Shown: positions 45,390 to 54,721 of the stretch, piece after piece | Position numbering within the stretch: the stretch's first letter is position 1 | Layout of the letters: every line of letters starts with the position of its first letter | DNA from: Ulvibacterium marinum | Lineage (GTDB): Bacteria > Bacteroidota > Bacteroidia > Flavobacteriales > Flavobacteriaceae | Assembly (NCBI RefSeq): GCF_003626755.1 | Contig: NZ_RBCJ01000006.1 | Span: forward strand, 310,001 to 374,000 | Direction of reading: 5' to 3' | DNA: 64,000 nucleotides | Notes under the pieces: generated by a model | Database searches by the model: none | What the model was told of the DNA's origin: nothing | The model's input: only the letters and a program-made list of their open reading frames with translations | Program-made: the position numbers and the translations under genes

Positions 45390-46823
45390 ATGCGTAAACT
45401 GATACTTATTGCGCGGAAAGAAATCAAGATAGCCCTACGGGAAAAGCTTATCGTTTCCCTTGGGCTGCTGATTTCATTACTGTTGATGGTAGCATTATAT
45501 GCGGGGTACCTTGCCTATAAGCAGCAAAAGGAAGCCATTATTCAAACACGTGCCGAGAAAAGACAGCAATGGCTTGAACAGGGCGATAAGCACCCACACA
45601 TCGCCGCGCATTACGGAACCTTTGCCTTTAAGCCAAAGACCATTTTCAGTCTTTTCGATTTTGGATTGGACACATTCACGGGTACATCCGTATATCTAGA
45701 GGCACACCACCAACATGAGTTTATGTTCCGGCCCGCCCAAGACCATAGTAGCATGATTCGGTTTGGGGAATTGAGCGCGGCCATGGTATTGCAAGTACTG
45801 CTTCCTTTGCTTATTATCTTTCTTGCTTTCGCTTCTTTTACCCGGGAGCGCGAAAGTGGCACATTACGATTGTTGATTAGCCAAGGCGTTTCCTACCGAA
45901 CGCTTATTTGGGGAAAGGTATTGGCTTATACCATCATGATTACGGCCCTTTTGTTGCCCTTTTTACTTGGAACAAGCCTACTCGCCACTTCCGGAGTCCG
46001 GTCAGAAACCATTTCGGACGTAACTGTTAGAGCGCTGTTGTTGTTTTTGCTTTATGGCATTTACCTATTCCTGTTTATTTCCTTTTCCGTATGGGTCTCT
46101 TTCCGTTCATCCACCGGAAAGAACGCTCTTTTAACATTACTTACGGTTTGGATTTTTTTCACCATGCTGATGCCCAAAACAGTGGCCAATATGAGTGAAA
46201 ATTTTTACAAGTCGCCTTCCATGAGGGTTTTCAAGGCCCAAATACAGGATGACATTGCCAACGGAATGGATGGAAACACCCCGCGCTCGGCGCGAATGGC
46301 CAAATTGGAAAAGGAATACTTAGATAAATACGATATCGATTCCGTACAGCAATTACCGTTCAATTTTGAAGGGGTAAGTATGCAAGCCGGAGAAGAATTT
46401 AGTAACAGCGTCTATGACCATCATCTGGGGAATCTAAGGAATATTTTTTCCAAGCAGGACCGTCTAGCCAGTCTATCCAGTCTCTTGAATCCCTATTTGA
46501 TCGTTCAGCACCTTTCCATGGGACTTGCCGGAACCGATATTCACACGAGTCTACATTTTGAGGATGAAGTAGAGCAGTATCGTAGAGGTTTGGTCAAGGA
46601 AATGAATAATGATATGGCCCAAAATTCCCGATATGGGGAGTTTTACGAGTATAAGGCAGGGTCCGATTTATGGCGGCGTATCAAAGATTTTTCCTATCGA
46701 TCTCCCAAGGCCCTTGACATACTGAAGAATTATAAAACGGAGCTGACCTCTTTGTTGATTTGGCTGACCTTGGTATTGATACTATTAAGTTTCCCGGATA
46801 GAAAAACTACAAGGCTGTTATGA
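45390..46823 (+). CDS. ABC permease, DUF3526 type A (pair 2)
   Basis: 477 residues, paralogue of the permease at 38843: same N-terminal helix, HPHIAAHYGTFAFKP block, FGLDTFTGTSVYLEAHH, PLLIIFLAFASFTRERESGTLRLLISQGV and a C-terminal helix. It lies 94 bases after the propeller gene, the largest gap in the operon, so a second promoter is possible there. Its stop overlaps the next permease start by 4 bases. No second ATPase is present, suggesting that both permease pairs share the one at 38130. Confidence 0.85.
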   Translation: MRKLILIARKEIKIALREKLIVSLGLLISLLLMVALYAGYLAYKQQKEAIIQTRAEKRQQWLEQGDKHPHIAAHYGTFAFKPKTIFSLFDFGLDTFTGTSVYLEAHHQHEFMFRPAQDHSSMIRFGELSAAMVLQVLLPLLIIFLAFASFTRERESGTLRLLISQGVSYRTLIWGKVLAYTIMITALLLPFLLGTSLLATSGVRSETISDVTVRALLLFLLYGIYLFLFISFSVWVSFRSSTGKNALLTLLTVWIFFTMLMPKTVANMSENFYKSPSMRVFKAQIQDDIANGMDGNTPRSARMAKLEKEYLDKYDIDSVQQLPFNFEGVSMQAGEEFSNSVYDHHLGNLRNIFSKQDRLASLSSLLNPYLIVQHLSMGLAGTDIHTSLHFEDEVEQYRRGLVKEMNNDMAQNSRYGEFYEYKAGSDLWRRIKDFSYRSPKALDILKNYKTELTSLLIWLTLVLILLSFPDRKTTRLL

Positions 46824-48259
46824 GTGTAACGTTCAAGACCATAGTCCAATATGAGTGGAGAACTTTTCTCCGCAATCGCCATCTGGTTCTTATGTTGATG
46901 GTTTTATTCCTATTTGGGGTTTATGCGATCTATTACGGCCAATCGGAAATTAATACCCAGCGGGAAACCATTGAAGCTATTGTTGACCTAGAGCAGGAAG
47001 AATTTGCCAACTACAAGGCCAGCTTTGCCAAAGAAAGGGAAACCCTTGAGCAGGAACGGACGCATGACATTGCCTCTAGGCCCTCTTTTGCATGGTACCG
47101 GCATGGTTATCACGCCATTTTGTCCCCACATGACTATGCTGCACTGTCCATTGGTCAACGCGACCTTTTTCGCTATTACTATCGCCTTACGGGAATGAGT
47201 CTTCATTACCAGCTCTTTGAAAATGAAATTGCCAACCCGGCCAATCTGATGGCGGGAAACTTTGACCTGTCTTTTGTACTCATTTATCTGTTTCCACTTT
47301 TAATTATCGTTTTCTGTTACGGATTGTTTTCGGCGGAACGAGAGAATGGCACGCTACCATTATTGCTGGTACAATCGGTTAGCATTCGAAATATTATTTT
47401 GATTCGATTGGCATTCTATTTTGTACTGATCGTTAGTCTTGCCCTTTGTATTTCGTGTATCGGTTTGGTGACATCGGGCAATCCGTTGGACAAGAAAAAC
47501 CTAGGGCCCGCAATTATCTGGTTGTCCGGAGTATTCCTGTATTGCGCATTTTGGTTTGCCTTGATGTTCCTTATCATCAGTTGGCGTAGAAGTTCAGCTT
47601 TTAATGCCATGGTGGCCGCTGGCCTTTGGTTATTGTTCCTGATTGTTGCTCCAGGAATATTGAACATAGTCGTTACCTCAAAATATCCACTTAGCAGCGC
47701 AACTCTGGCCGGTCTGACTCGAAGGACAGGTCTTGAAAATGAAAATGATGAAAATGAGTCACGGGAAGTAATTATGGAATTCCTTGCACATCAGCCCAAA
47801 CTTAAGGGCAGCGATAGCTTAATCCGTAATAATACCCTTGCCAAGGCGTACGCCGCTTTTACATCCTTAAAGGATATCAATAGTAAGGCTGAGGTCGATC
47901 GATACTCTCAACAGGTAATGAACAGAAATAAATGGTCGGGCGGTTATTATTGGCTCAGCCCGGCCGTGAATCTACAAAATATAATGGCACAGGTGGCCGA
48001 AACCGATTTGAGGACATTCCTGCGATTTCAGGAAGCCCTAACGCACTTTCATGAGAGTATCACGGATTTTTACTTTCAAAGACTCTTTTGGGACAAACCC
48101 ATACACCTCAAAGACTATTCACACCTCCCTTCCTTCAAAATGCAGAGTGACCCTTTAAATAAGAATAATGATTGGACGGGACTGGTTACAATGGCTTTGT
48201 CCGCTGCAGTAGTATTTTTTATGGGATGGGTAATCATGAACAAAAAGATGCCTTTATGA
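46820..48259 (+). CDS. ABC permease, DUF3526 type B (pair 2)
   Basis: 479 residues, paralogue of the permease at 40251 (GNFDLSFVLIYLFPLLIIVF with FSAERENGTLPLLL). Helices at about 19-37, around 150-270 and at the C-terminus. The stop overlaps the next start by ATGA, so it is coupled both to the permease before it and to the Tat-exported enzyme after it. Substrate unknown. Confidence 0.85.
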   Translation: MSVTFKTIVQYEWRTFLRNRHLVLMLMVLFLFGVYAIYYGQSEINTQRETIEAIVDLEQEEFANYKASFAKERETLEQERTHDIASRPSFAWYRHGYHAILSPHDYAALSIGQRDLFRYYYRLTGMSLHYQLFENEIANPANLMAGNFDLSFVLIYLFPLLIIVFCYGLFSAERENGTLPLLLVQSVSIRNIILIRLAFYFVLIVSLALCISCIGLVTSGNPLDKKNLGPAIIWLSGVFLYCAFWFALMFLIISWRRSSAFNAMVAAGLWLLFLIVAPGILNIVVTSKYPLSSATLAGLTRRTGLENENDENESREVIMEFLAHQPKLKGSDSLIRNNTLAKAYAAFTSLKDINSKAEVDRYSQQVMNRNKWSGGYYWLSPAVNLQNIMAQVAETDLRTFLRFQEALTHFHESITDFYFQRLFWDKPIHLKDYSHLPSFKMQSDPLNKNNDWTGLVTMALSAAVVFFMGWVIMNKKMPL

Positions 48260-49470
48260 AAAAGAATAGGAGACAGTTCATTTACGAATCCTTTACGGGA
48301 TTGGTTACCATGACCATGGGTCCGTATGTATTAGGTCAAAATCACGTTTTCGCCAGTAGATCGTATGATAGTAAACCTTGGATAGAACTATCCAAGGCCG
48401 CTTATCTGCACAATGCTTTGCAAATAGGTAAAATGGTAGGGGGGAAGCCCATCATAGCAGTACTGAAAAATAACGCCTACGGTCTAGGTGATGTTGAAGT
48501 AGCGAAAATTTTGGAAGGCTCATCGTCCATCATAGCGGTTGCTTTGGTAAAGGATGAGCGGGCCATCGCTTTAAGAGCAGCTGGATTTTCAAAACCCATC
48601 TTGCTCATGGGAGATTTTGATAGCGTAAGCGCCAACACTCTTCTAGAACGGGAAATCACTTTAAGTATTTTTTCAAAAACTTCCTTCAAAAAAATAAATG
48701 AGCTTGCCCTAGGTACAAATAAGGCCATAAAGGTTGCACTCTATATAGATACCGGTTTGGGTAGAATGGGCATTCCCTTTAAGGAAGCGGTACATATAGG
48801 AGAAGAAGTTGCCAAAAATAATAGGTTATCGATTACCCATACCTTCTCCACATTGACTACGCCAAAAGACTTTGCGGAACAGCAAATTAAGCGTTTTGAG
48901 GAAATTATAAGGAAATTGAACGGAAAAGGAATAACAACCGGGATAAAGCATTTGGCTCCGTCGCTTTCGCTTTTAGACCTGCCAAAATCGCATCAAGAAG
49001 CAGTGCGACCCGGTATTTTGCTACATGGTTCCTTTCCCTTGGTCAATAGGCCCGAAGCCAAAAACTATCCACTTCAAGTACCGTATCGGCTCAAAGCCCC
49101 GATAATCCGTCTCGAAAAATTGAAGACAGGTGACACCATTGGTTTTTCCCGATTCTACAAAGTAGAACAAGACGAATGGATTGCCACACTCCCTTTGGGT
49201 TGGGCAGATGGTTATGATAGTGGAGCGGAAAATGGGGCCATGGTTTTATTGGCAGGTGAGCTCTATCCCGTCGTAAATGTAAATGCCAGCCATACCAATG
49301 TTTCGCTCGGATCTAAAACGAAAATTAGGGTAGGGGACGTAGCTACCTTGATTGGTCCAGAGCGACCGGAAATTACCCCGGAAGGCTTTGGCAAGCTGAT
49401 AAAGGGGCACAACTATTTACAAATCAATTACAAGGAATCCATCCCTAAAAAGACATATGAAAGTTTTTAG
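48256..49470 (+). CDS. Tat-exported alanine-racemase-fold PLP protein lacking the usual catalytic Tyr
   Basis: 404 residues from the ATG at 48256; the longer frame from 48172 is inside the permease gene. N-terminus MKKNRRQFIYESFTGLVTM is a twin-arginine signal, so the folded protein with cofactor goes to the periplasm. The alanine-racemase fold is clear: PLP-lysine Lys71 in AVLKNNAYGLG, DTGLGRMGI, RPGILLHG and LPLGWADGY. However, the second catalytic base, the Tyr of GYxxxY or SYGxTY, is Phe297 (IGFSRFY). The CMD motif near the cofactor is replaced (VNVNASHTNV, 341-349). Racemisation is therefore doubtful; another PLP reaction or binding role is possible. Its place in a metal-uptake operon is unusual. 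Confidence 0.82.
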   Translation: MKKNRRQFIYESFTGLVTMTMGPYVLGQNHVFASRSYDSKPWIELSKAAYLHNALQIGKMVGGKPIIAVLKNNAYGLGDVEVAKILEGSSSIIAVALVKDERAIALRAAGFSKPILLMGDFDSVSANTLLEREITLSIFSKTSFKKINELALGTNKAIKVALYIDTGLGRMGIPFKEAVHIGEEVAKNNRLSITHTFSTLTTPKDFAEQQIKRFEEIIRKLNGKGITTGIKHLAPSLSLLDLPKSHQEAVRPGILLHGSFPLVNRPEAKNYPLQVPYRLKAPIIRLEKLKTGDTIGFSRFYKVEQDEWIATLPLGWADGYDSGAENGAMVLLAGELYPVVNVNASHTNVSLGSKTKIRVGDVATLIGPERPEITPEGFGKLIKGHNYLQINYKESIPKKTYESF

Positions 49471-50299
49471 CCTCCTAATTCTACTCTGTTTCACGCACCC
49501 AGCTCTTGGTCAAGGAAATTATTTTGGGCTTAAAGATGGCACCAACCTCTATGTTGAGGAAACAGGTAAAGGGGAAACACTTCTGTTCATTCCCGGTTGG
49601 ACCATGACCCATCGATTTTTTGAAAAGCAAAAGGAGCACTTCTCTGAGCGATATCACGTGGTCCTATATGACCCCAGAGGGCAGGGGAGGTCGGATAAAA
49701 CCACCTATAAGAATACGTATGCCCATCACGCGATGGACCTTAGGGAATTGATTTTACAGAAGGACTTGAATGAAATTGTCTTGATTGGCTGGTCCAGTGG
49801 CTGCCTTACCCTATACGAATATCTGCGGACATTTGGAGTAGATCGTGTCCGTAAGATGGTGTTTATCGATGAACCTCCCAAATGGATAGGAAATAGAGAG
49901 AAAGAATGGGTATATGGAACTTTTGATGATTACCGAAGTAGCCTAAAAGGAATAATTTCAGGGCCTTCGGAACCCAATGACATTATTGATTGGATGCTCA
50001 ATGATTCCATTGATGACCCCACTAGAAATTGGATGCGAAAGGAAATACGGATGACACCCCCTCATATTGCCCTAAGCCTTTACATAGACGGACTGGTATC
50101 GGACTATACAAAAGAAGTGGACCAACTAGAAATACCTTCGGTTTTTATGGTAAGGGATTCCTGGTATGACCAAGCTAACACTTGGCTTAAAATCCATGTC
50201 CCCGAGGCAAAAATTAAGGCAATTACCAGTCATGCCATGTTTTGGGAAAGAGCTGAAGAATTCAACACATTATTAGAAGATTTTATCGATTCAAAATAG
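49457..50299 (+). CDS. Secreted alpha/beta hydrolase
   Basis: 280 residues, signal peptide to about 18 (PALGQGNY). Oxyanion region LLFIPGWTMTHRFF, nucleophile elbow GWSSG (Ser about 113), YDPRGQGRSD, and a C-terminal His in ITSHAMFWERAEEF. Overlaps the previous gene by 14 bases, so translation is coupled. A natural idea is that it opens an ester or lactone in a metal-carrying compound inside the periplasm, as trilactone esterases do with siderophores; this is inference. Confidence 0.87.
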   Translation: MKVFSLLILLCFTHPALGQGNYFGLKDGTNLYVEETGKGETLLFIPGWTMTHRFFEKQKEHFSERYHVVLYDPRGQGRSDKTTYKNTYAHHAMDLRELILQKDLNEIVLIGWSSGCLTLYEYLRTFGVDRVRKMVFIDEPPKWIGNREKEWVYGTFDDYRSSLKGIISGPSEPNDIIDWMLNDSIDDPTRNWMRKEIRMTPPHIALSLYIDGLVSDYTKEVDQLEIPSVFMVRDSWYDQANTWLKIHVPEAKIKAITSHAMFWERAEEFNTLLEDFIDSK

Positions 50300-50305
50300 A
50301 AAAAT

Positions 50306-52510
50306 ATGAGATTTTTTTACCTCGTTCCATTAGTTTTTTGTTCTGTGGTGGCTTTATCACAAGAGAACCAGAACTTCCCACCGCCAGAAACACCTTTGAC
50401 CATAAAGGCGGTTAAAGCAACGGGAGATATTAAATTGGATGGCAGACTCTCCGAGACCGATTGGGAAAAAGTAGAAGTTACTTCCGATTTCTTTAGAACG
50501 GAACCCAGACAGGGCGGAAAAGTCAAGTACAAAACGGAAGTTCGCTTTCTCTACGACGATAAAAACCTGTACATCGGCGCTTTTTGCAAGGATTCCGTGG
50601 GAGTACAAGGAGTGAGGATTCAGGACTTGCGTAGGGATTTCAGCTGGGGGGAAAATGATATTTTTGGCATAGCCCTTGATCCCCAAAATTTGAAACAGTA
50701 CGCTCAAGGCTTTCAAACTACACCCTATGGAAACCAAAGGGATTTTCAGAATTTTAATGGTAATAATTTTGATACGGGATGGAATACCCTCTGGCGAGTA
50801 AGAACACAACGAACCGATACCGGGTATACCGTAGAAATGGCCATCCCCTTCAAAAGTCTACGATACAACCTTCCGGAATCGGGCAATACCGTTGAATTGG
50901 GGTTTACTTTGGTACGCTACGCCCGAAGGGATATTGAGGTTTCTACTTTTCCGGCCATTCCCCAGTCGTTTACGCCCTATCGGATGACCTATGCGGCCAA
51001 ACTTACGGGTATTGAAGCCCCACCACCTTCTACCAATATAAGAGTGGAACCATATGCTTTGTATCAATATGATGAAAACAAAGAAGGGACTGAGCTGCTC
51101 GATAAATTGAACGAGCCAAAAATAGGTGCGGATGTTAAGTGGGCCATTGATCCAAAAACGGTACTGGACCTTACGGTAAATACCGATTTTGCCCAAGCTG
51201 ATGTTGATTTGGCCGTGAATAACTTGGAGCGTTTCAATATATTTTTTCCTGAACGTAGACAGTTCTTTTTGGAAAATTCCGGTATTTGGGCCGGTGGTCT
51301 ACAACAATCCATTCGCCCCTTTTTTAGTCGGCGAATTGGTCTTCAAGGGGAATTCAATGCCATACCGGCACCCATAGATGTAGGTGCCCGTTTTACCCAG
51401 CGAACCGAAAAAAGTGCGTTTGCGGGACTTTTTGTACGTCAACGGGAAACCGAGAACTCGGCCGGGGGCAACTTTGGGGTATTTAGATATCTAAAAAACT
51501 ATGGCAGAGAAAACAATGTGGGTCTTATGGTTACGCACAGACTTGATGATAGCTATGCCGAACTGGACCTGGAGAGCAATAACAATACTACCATTACACT
51601 GGACGGACAAATACGCCCCAAGAGCCAATGGGATGTTCAGTACTTGTTATCCACCTCTATAGATGAGTTTACGGGTAATACCGGCTTTGCCGGACGTATC
51701 TTTGTCGGCAACGACTCCAACAAATATTACTATGGGTGGGTCACGGAATATACGGACGCCAACTATAACCCCAGAATGGGTTTTGTACGGCAAAATGATG
51801 TTATACGTCACAATCCCGGAGGGTATTATATTTGGAGGCCCAAAAAAATTGATTGGATCAGAAGATGGGATCCGGGGCTGTTTGCCAATTATAATCATGA
51901 TGCCACCGATCCTAGTAGCTTTCAACAGGCCAATCTTTATATTTTCCCTGTATTCACTTGGTTTAAGGACAATAGTTTTTTGGAAATTTCCACCACCCCG
52001 ACATGGCAGAATATCAATTTTGATTTTGCGCCCTTAGGTTTGGAGATTGCACAAGACAGATACTTCTATACCCGGTATTTAATCCAGTACAATACAGACC
52101 AGTCCAAAAAATGGTCCGGTGATGTTGGCGTAGACTTTGGGGATTTTTACAACGGTACCCGGACCACCATTAACGCTGCAGCCCGATTTGCGCCCATTCC
52201 CCATGCCACACTTACGCTCAATTATGAACACAATGATATTAATGGTGTTGGTATAGAACAAGCAGATTTGGATACGGACCTGTATACGGCAAGCCTTAGG
52301 CTGGCCTTAAATCCCAGGGTACAACTATCCACTTTTTATCAGTACAATAGTTTTAACGAACAAGGAAGATGGAACGTACGTTTTAGCTGGGAGTATATGC
52401 CCTTATCCTTTATTTACTTAGTATTTAACGATACCCAGACCGATATTTTCGATCCCGTTCAGCAGAGCACACAATTCATTAGCAAGATTACTTTTTTAAA
52501 ACAGTTTTAG
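50306..52510 (+). CDS. DUF5916-type protein: CBM9-like domain plus outer-membrane barrel
   Basis: 734 residues, signal peptide to about 19. Residues 30-230 resemble a CBM9-like beta sandwich (IKLDGRLSETDWEKVEVTSDFF; VRFLYDDKNLYIGAFCKDS; YTVEMAIPFKSLRY). The rest is a beta-barrel-like DUF5916 region (FFPERRQFFLENSGIWAGG, ... STQFISKITFLKQF). Function of the family is unknown; it often accompanies TonB-dependent or proteolytic genes in marine Bacteroidota. Last gene of the operon, 6 bases after the hydrolase. No terminator recognised; the next gene is convergent. Confidence 0.83.
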   Translation: MRFFYLVPLVFCSVVALSQENQNFPPPETPLTIKAVKATGDIKLDGRLSETDWEKVEVTSDFFRTEPRQGGKVKYKTEVRFLYDDKNLYIGAFCKDSVGVQGVRIQDLRRDFSWGENDIFGIALDPQNLKQYAQGFQTTPYGNQRDFQNFNGNNFDTGWNTLWRVRTQRTDTGYTVEMAIPFKSLRYNLPESGNTVELGFTLVRYARRDIEVSTFPAIPQSFTPYRMTYAAKLTGIEAPPPSTNIRVEPYALYQYDENKEGTELLDKLNEPKIGADVKWAIDPKTVLDLTVNTDFAQADVDLAVNNLERFNIFFPERRQFFLENSGIWAGGLQQSIRPFFSRRIGLQGEFNAIPAPIDVGARFTQRTEKSAFAGLFVRQRETENSAGGNFGVFRYLKNYGRENNVGLMVTHRLDDSYAELDLESNNNTTITLDGQIRPKSQWDVQYLLSTSIDEFTGNTGFAGRIFVGNDSNKYYYGWVTEYTDANYNPRMGFVRQNDVIRHNPGGYYIWRPKKIDWIRRWDPGLFANYNHDATDPSSFQQANLYIFPVFTWFKDNSFLEISTTPTWQNINFDFAPLGLEIAQDRYFYTRYLIQYNTDQSKKWSGDVGVDFGDFYNGTRTTINAAARFAPIPHATLTLNYEHNDINGVGIEQADLDTDLYTASLRLALNPRVQLSTFYQYNSFNEQGRWNVRFSWEYMPLSFIYLVFNDTQTDIFDPVQQSTQFISKITFLKQF

Positions 52511-52612
52511 GGTTGGCCAGTGAATTTACAGATGTAAATTGTTAATAAACACCAATATTCAACCATTACCTAACCTTAAGGGATTGATGGTTTATAAGGG
52601 GAGTGATGAATG

Positions 52613-53671
52613 TTATTTCTTGTTCATCGCACTGGGGAAGGCTCCAATATTCATAATGGTTTCACCGGTGTTGATAGGTGGGGTGCCAATCATATATAAT
52701 ATCATTCCGTCCTGGGAGGCTGTGATGTCCTCTAATTTTTTGCCAAAAAAGTCCGTGATATAACCAATATGCTCACCAGTTGTGATAGTATCACCTGCTT
52801 TTTTATCCGTATAAAAAAATCCAGTAGACTTACTTTTGGTAGTAGAACGTTTGGCTATGATAACAGGCTTTTTTGCAGTTGTCCGTGTTATGGGCAGCAT
52901 ATCTAAGTGCCCCAAAAGAGAAAAAATCCCCTGGACGATTATATCTGCTTCCTCTTCACCTGGTATACCCAATCGGCCACACTCAATATCCACCGCCGGA
53001 ATATTACGATGAAAAGCTTCTTGCGAACAATACAAACTTGGTTTTTCAAGTCTTTCTTTTGAAATATTGAAAACAATAGAATAGTCAAATCCCATGGCCA
53101 AGGCCATTTCCTGGCCTTTTATGGAAGCTTCTGGAAGTGCATCGGATTGGTACCAAGCGTTGTATGGCCTTAAATCCTCAGGAGCATCTCCTGCATGCAT
53201 ATCAACAAAAAAGTTGGATTTGGCAATAATCTCCCTGGTAAGAATGTGGGCCATTTTCTCCGTAATGGAACCCTCCTTTTTTCCTGGAAACGAGCGATTT
53301 AAATTCTTATTATCAATTGGATTAACAAAGGGACTTCTGTCCAAAAATGCCGGTACATTTGCTATTTGCACCAAAATAATTGTACCGCTTAAACTTTGCG
53401 GATCAACTTTTTGATTTAGGTGTTGCGCAGCAAGGATAGGTGGGTATTCATAACCATGTATCCCCGCAGTAATACCCAAAACCGGTCCTGGTTTTGAACC
53501 GTGGAACACCGTAATTGGAATAAATGTACTGTCTTTGCCATCAGTAACGGGAATCTTGAAATGTTTTTTAGTACTTGGTTCTACCTCGGTTTTATGGAAG
53601 GAAAAAGACTGCTGTCCAGTGGACTGCCAACAAATGGATAAAAAAATTAAAAGTATCGCAAGAAAACGCAT
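52613..53671 (-). CDS. Secreted succinylglutamate desuccinylase/aspartoacylase-family zinc hydrolase
   Basis: 352 residues, signal peptide to about 20 (QSTGQ). M14-like zinc site: His and Glu in GITAGIHGYEYPP (about 71-83), a second His in NFFVDMHAGDAPE, and the substrate-binding region NPIDNKNLNRSFPG. C-terminal beta domain about 265-350. The family removes acyl groups from amino acids; the secreted Bacteroidota members probably act on modified amino acids or peptides outside the cytoplasm. Convergent with the DUF5916 gene, and a single gene. Confidence 0.87.
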   Translation of the reverse strand: MRFLAILLIFLSICWQSTGQQSFSFHKTEVEPSTKKHFKIPVTDGKDSTFIPITVFHGSKPGPVLGITAGIHGYEYPPILAAQHLNQKVDPQSLSGTIILVQIANVPAFLDRSPFVNPIDNKNLNRSFPGKKEGSITEKMAHILTREIIAKSNFFVDMHAGDAPEDLRPYNAWYQSDALPEASIKGQEMALAMGFDYSIVFNISKERLEKPSLYCSQEAFHRNIPAVDIECGRLGIPGEEEADIIVQGIFSLLGHLDMLPITRTTAKKPVIIAKRSTTKSKSTGFFYTDKKAGDTITTGEHIGYITDFFGKKLEDITASQDGMILYMIGTPPINTGETIMNIGAFPSAMNKK

Positions 53672-53862
53672 GTTTTTATTTTTTGCGAAGATACCTCATT
53701 AAGTTTTTGAAATGCACTTGCCTAGGCCAAGCTTGTTATTTAAAAGTTTTGGTAAATCCTTTCTTTTCAATCCCATTTCAAATATGAGTGGCACTATCGC
53801 TTCTTGTAAAGAAGTAATTCCCATAAAGGAACAAATCTTCTTGTAACCGTTCATGTATACAT

Positions 53863-54267
53863 TTAGCAATTGGCACAGATCCCCTTGACAATGGTCTGCA
53901 CTTGGTTTGTCTGGAACCCCTTGGGAACAATAGGTTGTATGGGGATCGATTCCTCCATACAGTATACTGTTTCACAACATTCACATACGAAATGGGCGTG
54001 TCCATTGCCTTTCATAGGGGATTCTCCAAACGCATATTTGGCCATTCCGGAATGGTCGTCAATACGGTGGATAATACCCGCTTGCTCAAAGCTTGCCAAG
54101 TTTCGGTACAAGGTAGACTTATCTAGTTCTTCCACAAATGCCGCTTGTAAATCGTTATAGGATTGTGCGTGTTCCATATTTATGAAATGTTGGATCAATG
54201 CAATACGCACCTTGGTCTTTTTTAATCCTTTCTGTTTCAAGAGTCGTTCGTAGCCTTCTTTTTTCAT
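53863..54267 (-). CDS. Fur-family regulator, probably Zur
   Basis: 134 residues. N-terminal winged helix (about 5-80) with DKSTLYRNLASFEQAGIIHRI. Metal region: HAHF (90-93), CECC (95-98) and CANC (131-134) for the structural zinc, with His90/His92 likely sensing ligands. It is the last gene of the ABC operon starting at 57013 (12-base gap to the previous gene). That operon has a strong operator-like palindrome at its promoter, so autoregulation is likely. Zur is favoured over Fur/PerR because of the Zrg-like neighbours and the COG0523 GTPase nearby. Confidence 0.88.
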   Translation of the reverse strand: MKKEGYERLLKQKGLKKTKVRIALIQHFINMEHAQSYNDLQAAFVEELDKSTLYRNLASFEQAGIIHRIDDHSGMAKYAFGESPMKGNGHAHFVCECCETVYCMEESIPIQPIVPKGFQTNQVQTIVKGICANC

Positions 54268-54279
54268 CCCTAGGTAGCT

Positions 54280-54717
54280 TTATTTGAAACTTATGGCATC
54301 GGCATCTTCGATCCGATAGTAACAGGCGTTCGGATTATTCTCGTTCAAATACAATATCCCTTCTACCGAGAGCAATTCGTCCATCACAAAGGATGGTTTT
54401 TCGACAAACTTTAAATCCAATACCGTTTCTGGGCCTCCATTACCACAGAAAAAACAGGAAGCCATTGGATTTTTAGAGAGGAGATATATGGATTGTTGAC
54501 TATCCAAGACCAACAGATACCCCGTGATTACAACTTTTTTTCCTTCCAAAGCCTTCATTTTAGGTGAGAAGTTTGCCTCTTGGAAAGCTGGAAAGATATT
54601 TTCCGGTGAGGGCACTTCCCAAGAAATTCCCTCAGAGAGGTCGGACCAACCTAAAACAGTCTGTGCATTGGTATCCAACCCTATCCAGCACCCTACTATG
54701 AAAAGAAATATTCGCAT
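54280..54717 (-). CDS. Small secreted CxxC protein 1 (DUF3299-like)
   Basis: 145 residues, signal peptide to about 19 (TNAQ). A compact beta-rich domain with NPMASCFFCG (84-92, CxxC Cys88/Cys91) and KVVITGYLL. It closely parallels the next gene upstream (same NPMASCFFCG motif; PETV/PETI; KPSF). Resembles DUF3299/OB-fold periplasmic proteins found with Zur-regulated ABC transporters. Cys residues may bind zinc or be disulfide-bonded. Function not defined. Confidence 0.75.
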   Translation of the reverse strand: MRIFLFIVGCWIGLDTNAQTVLGWSDLSEGISWEVPSPENIFPAFQEANFSPKMKALEGKKVVITGYLLVLDSQQSIYLLSKNPMASCFFCGNGGPETVLDLKFVEKPSFVMDELLSVEGILYLNENNPNACYYRIEDADAISFK

Positions 54718-54721
54718 TTTT

